DNA of 64,000 nucleotides from CALFCX01 sp041650595 (GCA_041650595.1 JBAZKW010000001.1:159915-223914), one strand, 5' to 3'. Numbered from the stretch's first letter, positions 26,183 through 34,457 are shown. The notes: generated by a model from the letters alone, not told the origin. Numbers and translations: made by a program.

Positions 26183-26901
26183 AAACTTGTTTCCTCCAGC
26201 AGGTCCGCAAAATATCTAAGGACGGCCGAGACTTTTTTGTAATCCATCCTGGTGGGGCCGACAATGCTGATTATACCTTTTTCCTTGAAGGGGGTAACAG
26301 CTACCGAACACTTTTTCAATGGTTTTTGGCGGTTTTCATCGCCTATATGTATGGAAAGGTCGCCTGCTTCCTCTATATATTCGTTCAAAACACCCGATAT
26401 CGAGGAATGCTGTTCTATGGTTTCTACCACGTCACATATCTGCTCGCTCAGATTGAACTCCGGCTGTCTCAGCATTCTCGATATTCCGCAGACGTATACA
26501 TTGTTATGTTTGTCTGACGTTATGACTATCGAAGTGTTGCCGGACAAATCCGATAAGATGTTACCTACGATCTCGAGCAAATTGTCCTTCTCGACTTTTC
26601 CCGTATTGTTTTTTATGAACTCGATCTCTCTTTTTGCGAGCTGTTCTATCTCCATGATCTGGTCGATGAAAAACCGGTAGCCCTTGTCGGAAGGGATCCT
26701 GCCTGCGGAGGTGTGGGGTTTTTTTATGAATCCCTTTTTTTCGAGATCAGCCATATCGAACCTTATTGTGGCGGGGCTGGCCTCTATATTGTGATTTTCG
26801 GTGACAGCTTTGGAGCCGATAGGCTCGGCTGAGGTCACATAATCTTCGACGATTATCTGAAGTACTTTTTGTTTTCTTTCGTCAAGGTATTCGAGGATCA
26901 T
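26179..26901 (-). CDS. hrcA: Heat-inducible transcription repressor HrcA
   Basis: HrcA binds CIRCE operators and represses chaperone genes. The protein (240 aa from MILEYLDERKQ) has the winged-helix N-terminus with YVTSAEPIGSKAV and SPATIRFDMADLEKKGFI, and a GAF-like core with the IVGPTRMDYKKVSAVLRYF ending. An upstream TTG at 26922 is in frame but sits inside the CIRCE element, so ATG 26901 is used. The gene starts the operon hrcA-grpE-dnaK and so regulates itself. Confidence 0.96.
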   Translation of the reverse strand: MILEYLDERKQKVLQIIVEDYVTSAEPIGSKAVTENHNIEASPATIRFDMADLEKKGFIKKPHTSAGRIPSDKGYRFFIDQIMEIEQLAKREIEFIKNNTGKVEKDNLLEIVGNILSDLSGNTSIVITSDKHNNVYVCGISRMLRQPEFNLSEQICDVVETIEQHSSISGVLNEYIEEAGDLSIHIGDENRQKPLKKCSVAVTPFKEKGIISIVGPTRMDYKKVSAVLRYFADLLEETSL

Positions 26902-26902
26902 A

Positions 26903-26929
26903 TTAGCACTCTTGCCCTTCAAGTGCTAA
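26903..26929. promoter_or_regulatory. CIRCE operator
   Basis: TTAGCACTC, nine bases, then AAGTGCTAA. This is the HrcA-binding inverted repeat (consensus TTAGCACTC-N9-GAGTGCTAA) with a single mismatch. It covers the predicted start of transcription and ends one base before the hrcA ATG. Confidence 0.97.
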
Positions 26930-26957
26930 TTATAACAGCCGTTTATTTGGGTGTCAA
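26929..26957 (-). promoter_or_regulatory. Consensus sigma-70 promoter of hrcA-grpE-dnaK
   Basis: Perfect TTGACA (26957-26952), 17-base spacer, perfect TATAAT (26934-26929) on the minus strand. The -10 box overlaps the CIRCE operator, so HrcA binding would block initiation. Confidence 0.95.
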
Positions 26958-26974
26958 GTTTGTTTAAATAAGTG

Positions 26975-28120
26975 CTAGACAAACCTTTCAAATACTTCGT
27001 TTGCCAGGAAAAGCCCTTTGCCGGTCAAGCGCAGATGTCCTCCCTCAAGTTCAACAAGCCCTTCGGATGACAGCTCTTTTATTTCTTTTCTGTAAAGCTC
27101 TTGCAAAGACTTTCCGAAACGCTTTTTAAAACAGTTTAGGGACACTCCCTTTATCAGCCGAAGTCCCATGAACATAGTTTCCGCTATTTCGTTCTTTTTG
27201 GAATGCCTTTCTTTTATGCCGGAATTTACTGGGTTGACTAGATATCTTTTCAGATCATTTGTGTTTTTCCGTCTGCCTCCGTTAAGGTGCGAAGAGGCGG
27301 CCACGCCAACTCCAAGGTACTCGCCGTTCTCCCAGTAGTTCAAATTGTGCCTGCATTCAAATCCGGGAAGGCAGAAATTGGATATTTCGTAATGGATATA
27401 TCCTTCGGATTTCAGAAGATCGATGGTGTCGGCGTACATGTGATATTCTGTGTCGTTATCCTGTCGGAGCCGGTCGCGACCGGCCCTTACAATATATCTT
27501 TCATGGAAAGGGGTTTCTTCCTCAATTTGCAGATTGTATGCGGAAATGTGTTTTGGACGGAGCTTTACGGCTTTTTTTAGAGATATGTTCCAGTCGTCCA
27601 CGGTCTGGCCCGGGAGACCGAAAATAAGGTCCAGATTTATATTTGAAAATCCCGCTTTTATCGCGGCCTCGTAAGACGCATAGATATCTTCGGTATCATG
27701 TATTCTCCCCAGCAATTTCAATTCTTTATCATCAAATGACTGGGCTCCTATGCTCAAGCGGTTTACCCCGCGGTCTTTGAGAGTTTTGAGCTTGTAATAA
27801 TCAATTGTACCGGGATTTGCCTCTATAGTTAATTCGATAGGCGATGGGGTAGAGGCGGGTTTAAAACCCGCCTGTACAAAACCCGCCCGTACAATATCCA
27901 TAAGTTTTTCCAATGATTTGTTCGAAAGTATCGTGGGTGTGCCTCCGCCTATGTATACCGTGGCTATCTGCAGATCGGGTCCAAAGTCGAGCTCTTTCTG
28001 AAGAGCTTTGAGATAGTTCCTGTGGAGGGTTTCATCAGAACCTGCAAATGAACAAAAATCGCAATAGTCGCATTTTTTTTTGCAGAATGGGATATGAAAA
28101 TATAATCCTGTCCGGCTCAT
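26975..28120 (-). CDS. hemW: Radical SAM heme chaperone HemW
   Basis: The 381-aa protein has the HemW start LYFHIPFCKKKCDYCDFCS with the CxxxCxxCxxC iron-sulfur motif, VYIGGGTPT, IEANPGT, RLSIGAQSFDD, NLDLIFGLPGQT and the C-terminal HemN_C domain. HemW is thought to insert heme into respiratory proteins and is often misnamed HemN. Residues about 77-93 (VRAGFVQAGFKPASTPSP) interrupt the normal link to the IEANPG strand and are encoded by a palindromic repeat at 27842-27892. It overlaps the upstream small membrane protein gene by four bases. Confidence 0.93.
   Translation of the reverse strand: MSRTGLYFHIPFCKKKCDYCDFCSFAGSDETLHRNYLKALQKELDFGPDLQIATVYIGGGTPTILSNKSLEKLMDIVRAGFVQAGFKPASTPSPIELTIEANPGTIDYYKLKTLKDRGVNRLSIGAQSFDDKELKLLGRIHDTEDIYASYEAAIKAGFSNINLDLIFGLPGQTVDDWNISLKKAVKLRPKHISAYNLQIEEETPFHERYIVRAGRDRLRQDNDTEYHMYADTIDLLKSEGYIHYEISNFCLPGFECRHNLNYWENGEYLGVGVAASSHLNGGRRKNTNDLKRYLVNPVNSGIKERHSKKNEIAETMFMGLRLIKGVSLNCFKKRFGKSLQELYRKEIKELSSEGLVELEGGHLRLTGKGLFLANEVFERFV
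27842..27892. repeat. Palindromic repeat inserted in frame in hemW
   Basis: GGCGGGTTTAAAACCCGCC (a near-perfect palindrome) is followed by a second partial copy, ACCCGCCCGTACAA. Together they encode about 17 residues absent from the HemW pattern I know. The layout recalls palindromic elements that insert in frame in Rickettsia genes. Confidence 0.6.
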
Positions 28121-28422
28121 GAGCAGATGTATGTTATTAATCCGCCGAGTAGCCCGAATTGTACCGTTATAAATACTTTTTCGGTGCTTGAGAACGGGAT
28201 CCCAAAGTAATATGCCAAAACGCAGACCATTATCCCTGCTGCCAGCCCGGTTCCAAGACCGGTAAAACGCTGTTTTGGAATAGGGTCTTTTCTCATCTCA
28301 AGACGGTTCTCGACCCGCTCTATCGCCCGGTCTTCAAAAGAGGGGACATTTCTGAAAGCTCTGCGTGCGAGCTCGCGCATATACTGATTGGTGTCGCGGG
28401 GCCTTTTGTTTTGTTCAGCCAT
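28117..28422 (-). CDS. Small membrane protein of unknown function
   Basis: The 101-aa protein has a charged N-terminal half (about 1-50, Arg/Glu-rich, with MRELARRAFRNVPSFEDRAIERVENR) and two hydrophobic segments, about 56-75 and 82-101, likely membrane-spanning. No family was recognised. It overlaps hemW by four bases (ATGA), so the two are co-translated. A sigma-28-like promoter lies 22 bases upstream, inside the end of lepA. Confidence 0.7.
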   Translation of the reverse strand: MAEQNKRPRDTNQYMRELARRAFRNVPSFEDRAIERVENRLEMRKDPIPKQRFTGLGTGLAAGIMVCVLAYYFGIPFSSTEKVFITVQFGLLGGLITYICS

Positions 28423-28444
28423 ATACGCTTTTTTCTCCCGATAT

Positions 28445-28472
28445 AATCTCGACAGAAAAAACAGGAAATTTC
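28445..28472 (-). promoter_or_regulatory. Sigma-28-like promoter of the small membrane protein-hemW pair
   Basis: On the minus strand GTGAAATTTC (core 28472-28465), 13 bases, then CGAGATT (28451-28445). The -35 half overlaps the lepA stop codon. Confidence 0.6.
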
Positions 28473-30249
28473 ACTTAATTTTGAGCACCGAAAGAAAAGC
28501 TTCCTGCGGGATGTCCACTTTGCCGACCCTCTTCATCCTTTTTTTGCCTTTTTTCTGTTTTTCGAGCAATTTTCGCTTTCTGGTGACATCGCCTCCGTAG
28601 CATTTCGCCAGAACATTTTTTCTCATTGCCTTTATGTTCTCGCGGGCAATTATTTTGCTGCCTATCGCGGCCTGTACAGGCACTTCGAACATCTGCCTGG
28701 GGATCACCCCGCGAAGCTTTTCAACGATCTTCCTGCCATGATAGTGCGCATTTTGTCTTAGGACTATCACCGAGAGCGCATCCACCGGCTCGTCATTTAT
28801 CAAAATATCTAGCTTGACAAGGTCCGCTTCTTTATAACCTAAAAATTCATAATCCATGGAAGCGTATCCCTGAGATACGGACTTTAACATATCATAGAAC
28901 TCCGTTACTATTTCCGCAAGAGGGAATTGGTATGTGAGCATGACATGGCTCATATCAAGATACTCCATGTTGATAAAAGTACCTCTTTTTTCAGAGGACA
29001 GGGTCATGATAGGGCCGACATAGCGTTCCGGACAAAGCACCGTTACTTTGTAGTACGGTTCTTCTATGAAGTCCACCCTGGACATGTCCGGCATCTTGGA
29101 AGGGTTATCGATATAGATGTTTTTTTTGTCATTCAGATTTATCTTGTAAACCACGTTTGGCGCTGTCGCAATCAGAGAGAGCTTGTATTCCCTCTCAAGC
29201 CTTTCTTGTACTATTTCAAAATGCAAAAGCCCCAGGAATCCGCAGCGGAAACCGAACCCCAGGGCTAAAGAAGTTTCGGGCTCAAAAAAAAGCGAAGCAT
29301 CATTTAGCGAAAGCTTGTCCAATGCGTCTTTGAGGCAGGAGTATTCATCTCCATCTATGGGGTAGAGCCCGCAAAAGACCATGGGTTTTGCTTTTTTATA
29401 GCCGGGCAGGGCCTCTTTTGCGGGATTATTTGCTGAAGTGATAGTATCGCCTACATGCGCATCGCGCACGTCTTTGATGTTGGCTATAATATAGCCGACC
29501 TCTCCCGCGATCAGACTTTGTGCAGGGACAAGATTTAATTTAAAGATCCCCGTCTCCAGCACTTCAAATTCAGTTCCTGTTCTCATCATCCTTATTTTTT
29601 CTCCGGCAGAAATTTTTCCGTTTACTATCCTCGTATAGATCACGACCCCGCGGTAGATGTCGTAGTGCGAGTCAAAGATAAGCGCCTGCAAAGGAGCATC
29701 AAGGTCCCCGGAAGGGGGAGGGACCCTTTCAATAATTGCGTTTAATACTTCTTCTATGCCTATGCCGCTTTTTGCGCTCGCATGAACGATCTCTGTTTCT
29801 TCTATTCCGAAAACATGGTTAAGTTCCTGCGCCACCATTTTCGGGTCGGCGCTGGGAAGGTCTATTTTGTTTATAACCGGGATTATTTTCAGGTTGTTGT
29901 TAATAGCCAGATATGCATTTGCCAGTGTTTGGGCTTCTATGCCCTGAGCGGCATCTACTACCAGCAGAGCTCCTTCACACGCGGCCAGGGCGCGCGAAAC
30001 CTCATAGCCGAAATCCACGTGGCCCGGAGTGTCAATAAGATTTAGGATATACCCTTTGTAATCGATCCTTATAGCTTTTGCTTTTATAGTGACCCCGCGT
30101 TCTCTTTCCAGGTCCATGCTGTCGAGTATCTGCTCTTTCATAAGCCGTTTTTCTATGGTGCCGGTGTGTTCAAGCAGTCTGTCCGCTAGCGTGGACTTGC
30201 CGTGGTCTATATGTGCGACTATCGAAAAATTTCTGATGTTGGATGACAC
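28471..30249 (-). CDS. lepA: Elongation factor 4 (LepA)
   Basis: The 592-aa GTPase starts MSSNIRNFSIVAHIDHGKSTLADRLLE (G1), with DTPGHVDFGYEVSRAL (G3) and NKIDLPSADP (G4), and ends with the LepA-specific C-terminal domain (KAMRKNVLAKCYGGDVTRKRKLLEKQKKGKKRMK). LepA acts on stalled or initiating ribosomes. The start codon is GTG. A TATAAT box lies nine bases upstream, so the transcript may be leaderless. It is divergent from a PorV-like gene. Confidence 0.97.
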   Translation of the reverse strand: MSSNIRNFSIVAHIDHGKSTLADRLLEHTGTIEKRLMKEQILDSMDLERERGVTIKAKAIRIDYKGYILNLIDTPGHVDFGYEVSRALAACEGALLVVDAAQGIEAQTLANAYLAINNNLKIIPVINKIDLPSADPKMVAQELNHVFGIEETEIVHASAKSGIGIEEVLNAIIERVPPPSGDLDAPLQALIFDSHYDIYRGVVIYTRIVNGKISAGEKIRMMRTGTEFEVLETGIFKLNLVPAQSLIAGEVGYIIANIKDVRDAHVGDTITSANNPAKEALPGYKKAKPMVFCGLYPIDGDEYSCLKDALDKLSLNDASLFFEPETSLALGFGFRCGFLGLLHFEIVQERLEREYKLSLIATAPNVVYKINLNDKKNIYIDNPSKMPDMSRVDFIEEPYYKVTVLCPERYVGPIMTLSSEKRGTFINMEYLDMSHVMLTYQFPLAEIVTEFYDMLKSVSQGYASMDYEFLGYKEADLVKLDILINDEPVDALSVIVLRQNAHYHGRKIVEKLRGVIPRQMFEVPVQAAIGSKIIARENIKAMRKNVLAKCYGGDVTRKRKLLEKQKKGKKRMKRVGKVDIPQEAFLSVLKIK

Positions 30250-30286
30250 TGTTATTACATTATACAGAAAAATACTTCCCTTTTGC

Positions 30287-30315
30287 TTGACGCTTCACAC
30301 GCTAAAGTTTACAAT
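30287..30315 (+). promoter_or_regulatory. Sigma-70 promoter of the PorV-like gene (leaderless)
   Basis: TTGACG (30287-30292), 17 bases, TACAAT (30310-30315). The ATG is at 30324, only eight bases downstream. Confidence 0.75.
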
Positions 30316-30323
30316 ATCTATTA

Positions 30324-31358
30324 ATGGCCATAAGAAGAGTTGCTTTAGCGGCATTATTGTCGTTGGCAGTATTTTATTCTTCCGTTTTTGCCGGATCAAT
30401 AATAGATCCTGTAGCGGTCGGGGTAGGGGCGCGCCCTATAGCTCTGGGCCGTGCCTATGTCGGTCTTGCCGATGATGCCAGCGCGGTATTCCTGAATCCC
30501 GCTGGTCTTTCTTCGGCAAAAAACTTTGATTTTGTTTCGATGAAAGCTTCCCTGATCAACGAAGTCGGCTATACTGTTCTGGCTGCCGCTATGCCGCTCG
30601 AGATCGGCCGCGTGGGCGCAGCAATAGTAAATTCTTCCGTTCAGGGGATACCTCTTACAAGATGGACCGATGTGTCGGGCGTACTGAGGCCCGATACTTA
30701 CGGATATACGGATTACGGTTCAAATGTTTTTATGCTCTCATACGGCGGCAGTTTGGGCGAGATATTCAAAAACCCCCGTCTAAAAAACATCTCTTTCGGT
30801 ACAAGCCTCAAGTATTATCTGCAGAGTTTTTCCGAGACTTCGGCCTCTTTGGAGGGCGCGTCCGGCAGCGGCGCGGATCTGGATCTGGGACTGAAATTCA
30901 AAGCGGCCCGTTGGCTGGATATGGGCCTGGTACTTTCGAATATCCTGCCAACAAACATGGGCGGAGGTTTTTTCTGGAAGCGCAACGGAGTGGCGGAAAA
31001 TATTCCGGCAGGGCTTAAGATCGGGTCCGCTGTAAAGATAATAGGAAAGGATGCTATAACTGTATCCTCCACTTCGGAGCTGGTATTTCTGCTCGACCTT
31101 GAGAAAAATATGGATTCTGCCAGCGATCTTTTGCTTTTTCATTCAGGGATCGAATGGAAACCTGTAAAACAACTCGCGCTGAGGATAGGACTGGACCAGC
31201 AGCCAAGCGCTCAGGTTGCAGGGGTAGGGGTTGAAACCAATCTGACCTATGGTGTCGGCATTAATTTTGCGCCGGTCTCTTTTGATTATGCTTATCACGG
31301 ATACGGCAGTCTTGCCGAAAATACAACGCATTATTTTTCCATAAAGTACGCGATGTGA
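30324..31358 (+). CDS. PorV/PorQ-like outer membrane barrel protein
   Basis: The 344-aa protein has a signal peptide (about 1-23, ending VFAG) and the family opening VGVGARPIALGRAYVGLADDASAVFLNPAGLS, as in PorV/PorQ and FadL-like barrels. Beta-strand repeats follow, and the end reads THYFSIKYAM. In Bacteroidetes PorV works in type IX secretion. Here only family membership is supported. It is one of three such proteins in the window (also 40689 and 54386), and the only one without an adjacent cargo-like gene. Confidence 0.85.
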   Translation: MAIRRVALAALLSLAVFYSSVFAGSIIDPVAVGVGARPIALGRAYVGLADDASAVFLNPAGLSSAKNFDFVSMKASLINEVGYTVLAAAMPLEIGRVGAAIVNSSVQGIPLTRWTDVSGVLRPDTYGYTDYGSNVFMLSYGGSLGEIFKNPRLKNISFGTSLKYYLQSFSETSASLEGASGSGADLDLGLKFKAARWLDMGLVLSNILPTNMGGGFFWKRNGVAENIPAGLKIGSAVKIIGKDAITVSSTSELVFLLDLEKNMDSASDLLLFHSGIEWKPVKQLALRIGLDQQPSAQVAGVGVETNLTYGVGINFAPVSFDYAYHGYGSLAENTTHYFSIKYAM

Positions 31359-31362
31359 TCAT

Positions 31363-31475
31363 TTGCGCTCGGCGGGAATCAAGCTCCACAGTCTACCGCT
31401 TCCCCGCACTTTCTATTCCTAAACACAACTTAATTAGCCAAGCGATAGAAAGTGCGGGGTAAACTCCGGTGGGAA
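31363..31475 (-). pseudogene. Broken tRNA-Arg(ACG) copy with a hairpin in the anticodon loop
   Basis: 31363-31401 repeats the 3' half of the real tRNA-Arg at 31608-31680. At the anticodon loop it is interrupted by a hairpin with perfect 15-base arms (31402-31416 and 31445-31459), followed on the tRNA-sense side by the junction GGAGTTTACCCCG (31467-31455). The 5' half is unrecognisable. Confidence 0.7.
31402..31459. repeat. Palindromic insert with 15-base arms
   Basis: CCCCGCACTTTCTAT and ATAGAAAGTGCGGGG enclose 28 bases. The first 12 bases of each arm are identical to the arms of the terminator at 37404-37446. Confidence 0.8.
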
Positions 31476-31481
31476 ATAATT

Positions 31482-31577
31482 TGCGCCCAACAGCCTGCCT
31501 GCCGGCAGGCAGGGATTCGAACCTGTGGCCTACTGCTTTCTCGCCTTTGGCGGGATAAACTCCTGCAGTCGCTTTAA
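31482..31577 (-). pseudogene. Broken tRNA-Arg-like copy with two palindromic inserts
   Basis: On the minus strand the segment keeps an anticodon stem CTGC/GCAG, then AGTAGGCCACAGGTTCGAATCC and an acceptor end TTGGGCGC, which resembles tRNA-Arg(TCT). The anticodon loop is replaced by a hairpin starting GGAGTTTATCCCG (31563-31551), and the T-stem is split by the 20-base palindrome at 31494-31513. No intact tRNA of this type is in the window. Confidence 0.6.
31494..31513. repeat. 20-base perfect palindrome, copy 2
   Basis: CCTGCCTGCCGGCAGGCAGG, splitting the T-arm of a degenerate tRNA-Arg-like sequence. Confidence 0.9.
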
Positions 31578-31607
31578 GATGTTGGAAATGAAATACGAAG
31601 ATTTATT

Positions 31608-31680
31608 TGCGCTCGGCGGGAATTGAACCCACAGTCTACCGCTTCGTAGGCGGGCGCTTTATCCGTTAAGCTACGAGCGC
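31608..31680 (-). tRNA. tRNA-Arg(ACG)
   Basis: Minus-strand cloverleaf with acceptor GCGCTCG/CGAGCGC, D-stem GCTT/AAGC, anticodon loop CTACGAA (anticodon ACG) and T-arm GTGGG/CCCGC. CCA is not encoded. The outermost anticodon-stem pair is mismatched. Confidence 0.92.
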
Positions 31681-31701
31681 AAAAAGAATGGCAATAAACG
31701 C

Positions 31702-32568
31702 TTATTTTAGAGAGCTTTTTATGCTCAGGTATATAGATACCGCAGCTGTTTTTGTAAAGACCAGAGCGAAAGACAGAACAGCTCCTGACAGTGCCGATAA
31801 AGACACAAGAAATATCGACCAAGCAACGTAAGTAGTTACCGGGATAGACGGGATCTCAGTTGCTTTCATTGCCTCAAAGATACCCGAAGCTGTTCCGAAC
31901 ATCGAAATGGTCGAGATGTTTGCCAGGAACAGTATGCTGGCCAGAGACAATATTACAGGTATTCCCAACAAGGCAGTGAGCGCCGAACCGCATAGAACTT
32001 TTACGGGAGCCGAAACGGCCGCGGACAAGATCTTTCTTGAAGTCTTTATGGGCCCGGATTCGTCAACAGCTATTATGGGATAGATAAAGAAAACGGCCAG
32101 GGCAAAAGTCAGTGCTATGACGGCGTTTATCAAAAGGACGGGCACTGAGAAGATCGAGATTATTATCTGGAAAGCCGAAAACCTGCCCAGAATAAAAATC
32201 AAATATTCTGCCAGAAGGACCGCTCCTCCGGCGGCTACAATTATAACCGGCGAAAAGATTATGGAAACAAGATTCTTTTTTGAAAAGGCCAAAGCTTCTT
32301 TTTGCGATAGCTTTTCTCCCACGGTAAGTTCCTTGTAAGCCATCCTGCTTATTGCGGCAAAGATCGTTGCCATTATTAGAAATACGGCGACCATGCCAAG
32401 AATGTTAATAATATTTGCTGTCAGATCATTCTTGATCTGTCCTCCTATCCAGGAAGAGAGAAATACCGCACCTACCGAAATAGCTATCCCTGCAAGCTGC
32501 AATAAGATTTTTTTTCTGTCAAACGCAACATCCAAGCAGTCAAAAACCTCGCTTACGCCGTACTTCAT
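31702..32568 (-). CDS. Multi-pass inner membrane protein
   Basis: The 288-aa protein has about six hydrophobic segments (near 22-42, 55-75, 103-125, 135-160, 190-220 and 245-280), with no recognised motif. Proteins of this shape are often annotated as uncharacterised membrane proteins with tandem pairs of helices. GGAG precedes ATG 32568, and a good sigma-70 promoter lies upstream. It ends 22 bases from tRNA-Arg. Confidence 0.75.
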   Translation of the reverse strand: MKYGVSEVFDCLDVAFDRKKILLQLAGIAISVGAVFLSSWIGGQIKNDLTANIINILGMVAVFLIMATIFAAISRMAYKELTVGEKLSQKEALAFSKKNLVSIIFSPVIIVAAGGAVLLAEYLIFILGRFSAFQIIISIFSVPVLLINAVIALTFALAVFFIYPIIAVDESGPIKTSRKILSAAVSAPVKVLCGSALTALLGIPVILSLASILFLANISTISMFGTASGIFEAMKATEIPSIPVTTYVAWSIFLVSLSALSGAVLSFALVFTKTAAVSIYLSIKSSLK

Positions 32569-32603
32569 AATAGTTCTCCTTCCGCCTATTTTATAAGATA
32601 TTA

Positions 32604-32636
32604 TACATATTCCTCATATATATTGCAAAGCTTGTC
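32604..32636 (-). promoter_or_regulatory. Sigma-70 promoter of the membrane protein gene
   Basis: On the minus strand TTGCAA, a 17-base spacer, then TATAAT, upstream of the GGAG-preceded ATG at 32568. Coordinates are approximate to a few bases. Confidence 0.65.
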
Positions 32637-32665
32637 CTGGTACGGTCTCCTGTCAGGAACTCCTC

Positions 32666-32674
32666 TGCTATAAT
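32666..32674 (+). promoter_or_regulatory. Extended -10 box of the GH26-like gene (leaderless)
   Basis: TGCTATAAT ends at 32674, nine bases before ATG 32684. There is no ribosome-binding site. Confidence 0.55.
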
Positions 32675-32683
32675 CCATAATAT

Positions 32684-33703
32684 ATGAGTACCGGCAAATT
32701 TTTGATTATCGCTCTTCTTCTGATGCTTGGCTGTGCGGGATTATTGTCCTGTGGCCGGGTGAGCAATCCCGTTGTCCCGGAACATACAGCAATTTCATCT
32801 AAAACAGACTGTGTATACCAAGGTGCATTTTTGGGAGAAGATACAATAACTGCCGCAAAGATCGAAGATTTTGAGGCTATGTCCGGCAAAAAGCTTGATA
32901 TAGTGCTCAAATTCCTGGCTTTTAATACCATGGGGTCTTCTGGAGGATTCCCTTTGGCCGAGGCCGAGGTTGTTTCAGACAAAGGGGCTGTTTTGTTCAT
33001 AAAACTTGAACCTTGGAGCTGGGCAGGTGCGGATGATGATTCCTTCAGCCTGGAAAAAATAATAGCGGGCAATTTTGATGAAATGCTTACAAACTTTGCC
33101 CGGGATGCCGGAAACTACGACAAATCCTTGTTTGTCAGCTTTGGTCACGAGATGAACGCTGACTGGTATCCGTGGGCAGACAAACCGGAACTTTATAAAG
33201 AAGCTTATGTGCATGTTCATGATCTGATGAGCAATTATGCCGGCAAAATAACCTGGGTATGGGATCCTAATATAGACTGCGATGACATATCCAAATATTA
33301 CCCCGGGAACGATTACGTCGATTGGATTGCGGTTGATGGGTATAATACGCAGGATTATGGCGCCTCGTGGAAAAGCGCGCAGCAGCTTTTTGATACGACG
33401 ATCGATGATATCGCAAGTTATGGTAAGCCGACAATGATAGGAGAGACAGCCTGTGATGCAAATGATGAAAATGATGAAACGGTCAGAAAACCGCAATGGC
33501 TTTACTTGGCAGTTGAATGGATCACGGGAAAGAAGAAGATCGGCAGTTCCGACAACCTTATAAAAGGTTATGTTTATTTCAACTTTGATAAAGTCGAGGA
33601 TGGACAGTTAAAGAATTGGGAGATATCAAGATCAGAGGCAAAAGCACAATACAAACAAGCGCTTACGGATTACTCCTCATTTTTCAAAGGGATCACCCCG
33701 TAA
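32684..33703 (+). CDS. Lipoprotein of glycoside hydrolase family 26 type (beta-mannanase-like)
   Basis: The 339-aa protein has a lipoprotein signal peptide with lipobox LLSCG (Cys24). Its TIM-barrel core has SFGHEMNADWYPW (acid/base Glu of GH26, about residue 152), ITWVWDPN, a WIAVDGYN strand and PTMIGETAC, whose Glu fits the GH26 nucleophile. GH26 enzymes cut beta-mannans and related glycans. Location would be the periplasm or outer membrane. The promoter is leaderless type. It converges on a barrel gene whose terminator follows at 33702. Confidence 0.85.
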   Translation: MSTGKFLIIALLLMLGCAGLLSCGRVSNPVVPEHTAISSKTDCVYQGAFLGEDTITAAKIEDFEAMSGKKLDIVLKFLAFNTMGSSGGFPLAEAEVVSDKGAVLFIKLEPWSWAGADDDSFSLEKIIAGNFDEMLTNFARDAGNYDKSLFVSFGHEMNADWYPWADKPELYKEAYVHVHDLMSNYAGKITWVWDPNIDCDDISKYYPGNDYVDWIAVDGYNTQDYGASWKSAQQLFDTTIDDIASYGKPTMIGETACDANDENDETVRKPQWLYLAVEWITGKKKIGSSDNLIKGYVYFNFDKVEDGQLKNWEISRSEAKAQYKQALTDYSSFFKGITP

Positions 33704-33738
33704 AAAAACAAGGCCTCCGAAAAAACCGGAAGCCTTGT
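33702..33738 (-). terminator. Terminator of the first tandem barrel gene
   Basis: On the minus strand a stem ACAAGGCTTCCG/CGGAGGCCTTGT (one bulge or mismatch) ends in seven T. A near-identical copy is at 34690-34727. Confidence 0.85.
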
Positions 33739-33764
33739 CATAAGGATCCTATCAAGCCCTGATC

Positions 33765-34457
33765 TTAGAACGAGTAGGCATATCCTACTGCTAAGTTCAT
33801 GCCTCTGAGAGCGGCTGCGTTGGCTGCATATTTCAACCCTGCGTAACCGAGTTCTCCATAGACGGTACCGAAATCAGGAACTTTGTACGTGCCGCCTAGA
33901 TAAGCTTCGGCACCCCATTTCCCTGTTCTGCCGGCATCTACCTTTACAGGGATAATATAGGCCGCACCCAAATACCAATCAACAGGTAAGGCAGCGTTCT
34001 TAAGCATGTCTAATGCATAAGTTCCGCCGAGCTTTACGTCAACTGATTTCATCGGGTTGTCGATCGTGGCGGTGCTCTTCGGGTTGTTCCCGGTCACATA
34101 GTCAACACTCAACCTGGCTTTTGCGCCCGGAAGAATGCTGGCCAATGAGTAATCAAGATCGCCCGTTACCGCAAAAAGACCGGCCGTTAAGCCGACCTTA
34201 GCGCCTACCGTCATGCCCATTCCGGCCGATGAAACCGGCTTCGGAGCGGGAGCCGGAGCGATTGGGGCCGGTGTTGGAGGTATCCAAGGTGTTTCAATAG
34301 CCGGTTTTACCGGTACTACTTTCTTAGGAGCTACTTTAACTACTTTCTTCTTCACTACCGGTTTCTTTTTAACAACCTTTTTTACGGCAGAGAATGAAGA
34401 AGCGGATAAGCAGGCAACCAAAGAAACACTGAGAAGGATCGCTAGAAACTTTTTCAT
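33765..34457 (-). CDS. Small outer membrane beta-barrel protein, tandem copy 1
   Basis: The 230-aa protein has a signal peptide (about 1-23), a Lys/Val-rich segment (VKKKPVVKKKVVKVAPKK), a Pro/Ala linker (PWIPPTPAPIAPAPAPKP), then a barrel of about 150 residues ending VGYAYSF. A C-terminal Phe is the usual signal for barrel insertion. The barrel is about 85-90% identical by eye to the neighbour at 34754, so the two arose by tandem duplication. The Lys-rich segment may bind cell wall; that is inference. A long leader and a good sigma-70 promoter precede it. Confidence 0.85.
   Translation of the reverse strand: MKKFLAILLSVSLVACLSASSFSAVKKVVKKKPVVKKKVVKVAPKKVVPVKPAIETPWIPPTPAPIAPAPAPKPVSSAGMGMTVGAKVGLTAGLFAVTGDLDYSLASILPGAKARLSVDYVTGNNPKSTATIDNPMKSVDVKLGGTYALDMLKNAALPVDWYLGAAYIIPVKVDAGRTGKWGAEAYLGGTYKVPDFGTVYGELGYAGLKYAANAAALRGMNLAVGYAYSF

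Noticed and set aside
31363..31680. Attachment site of an integrated element
   Set aside because: The tRNA-Arg 3' half is directly repeated, as at attachment sites, but only about 200 bases lie between the repeats and no integrase is present in the window.
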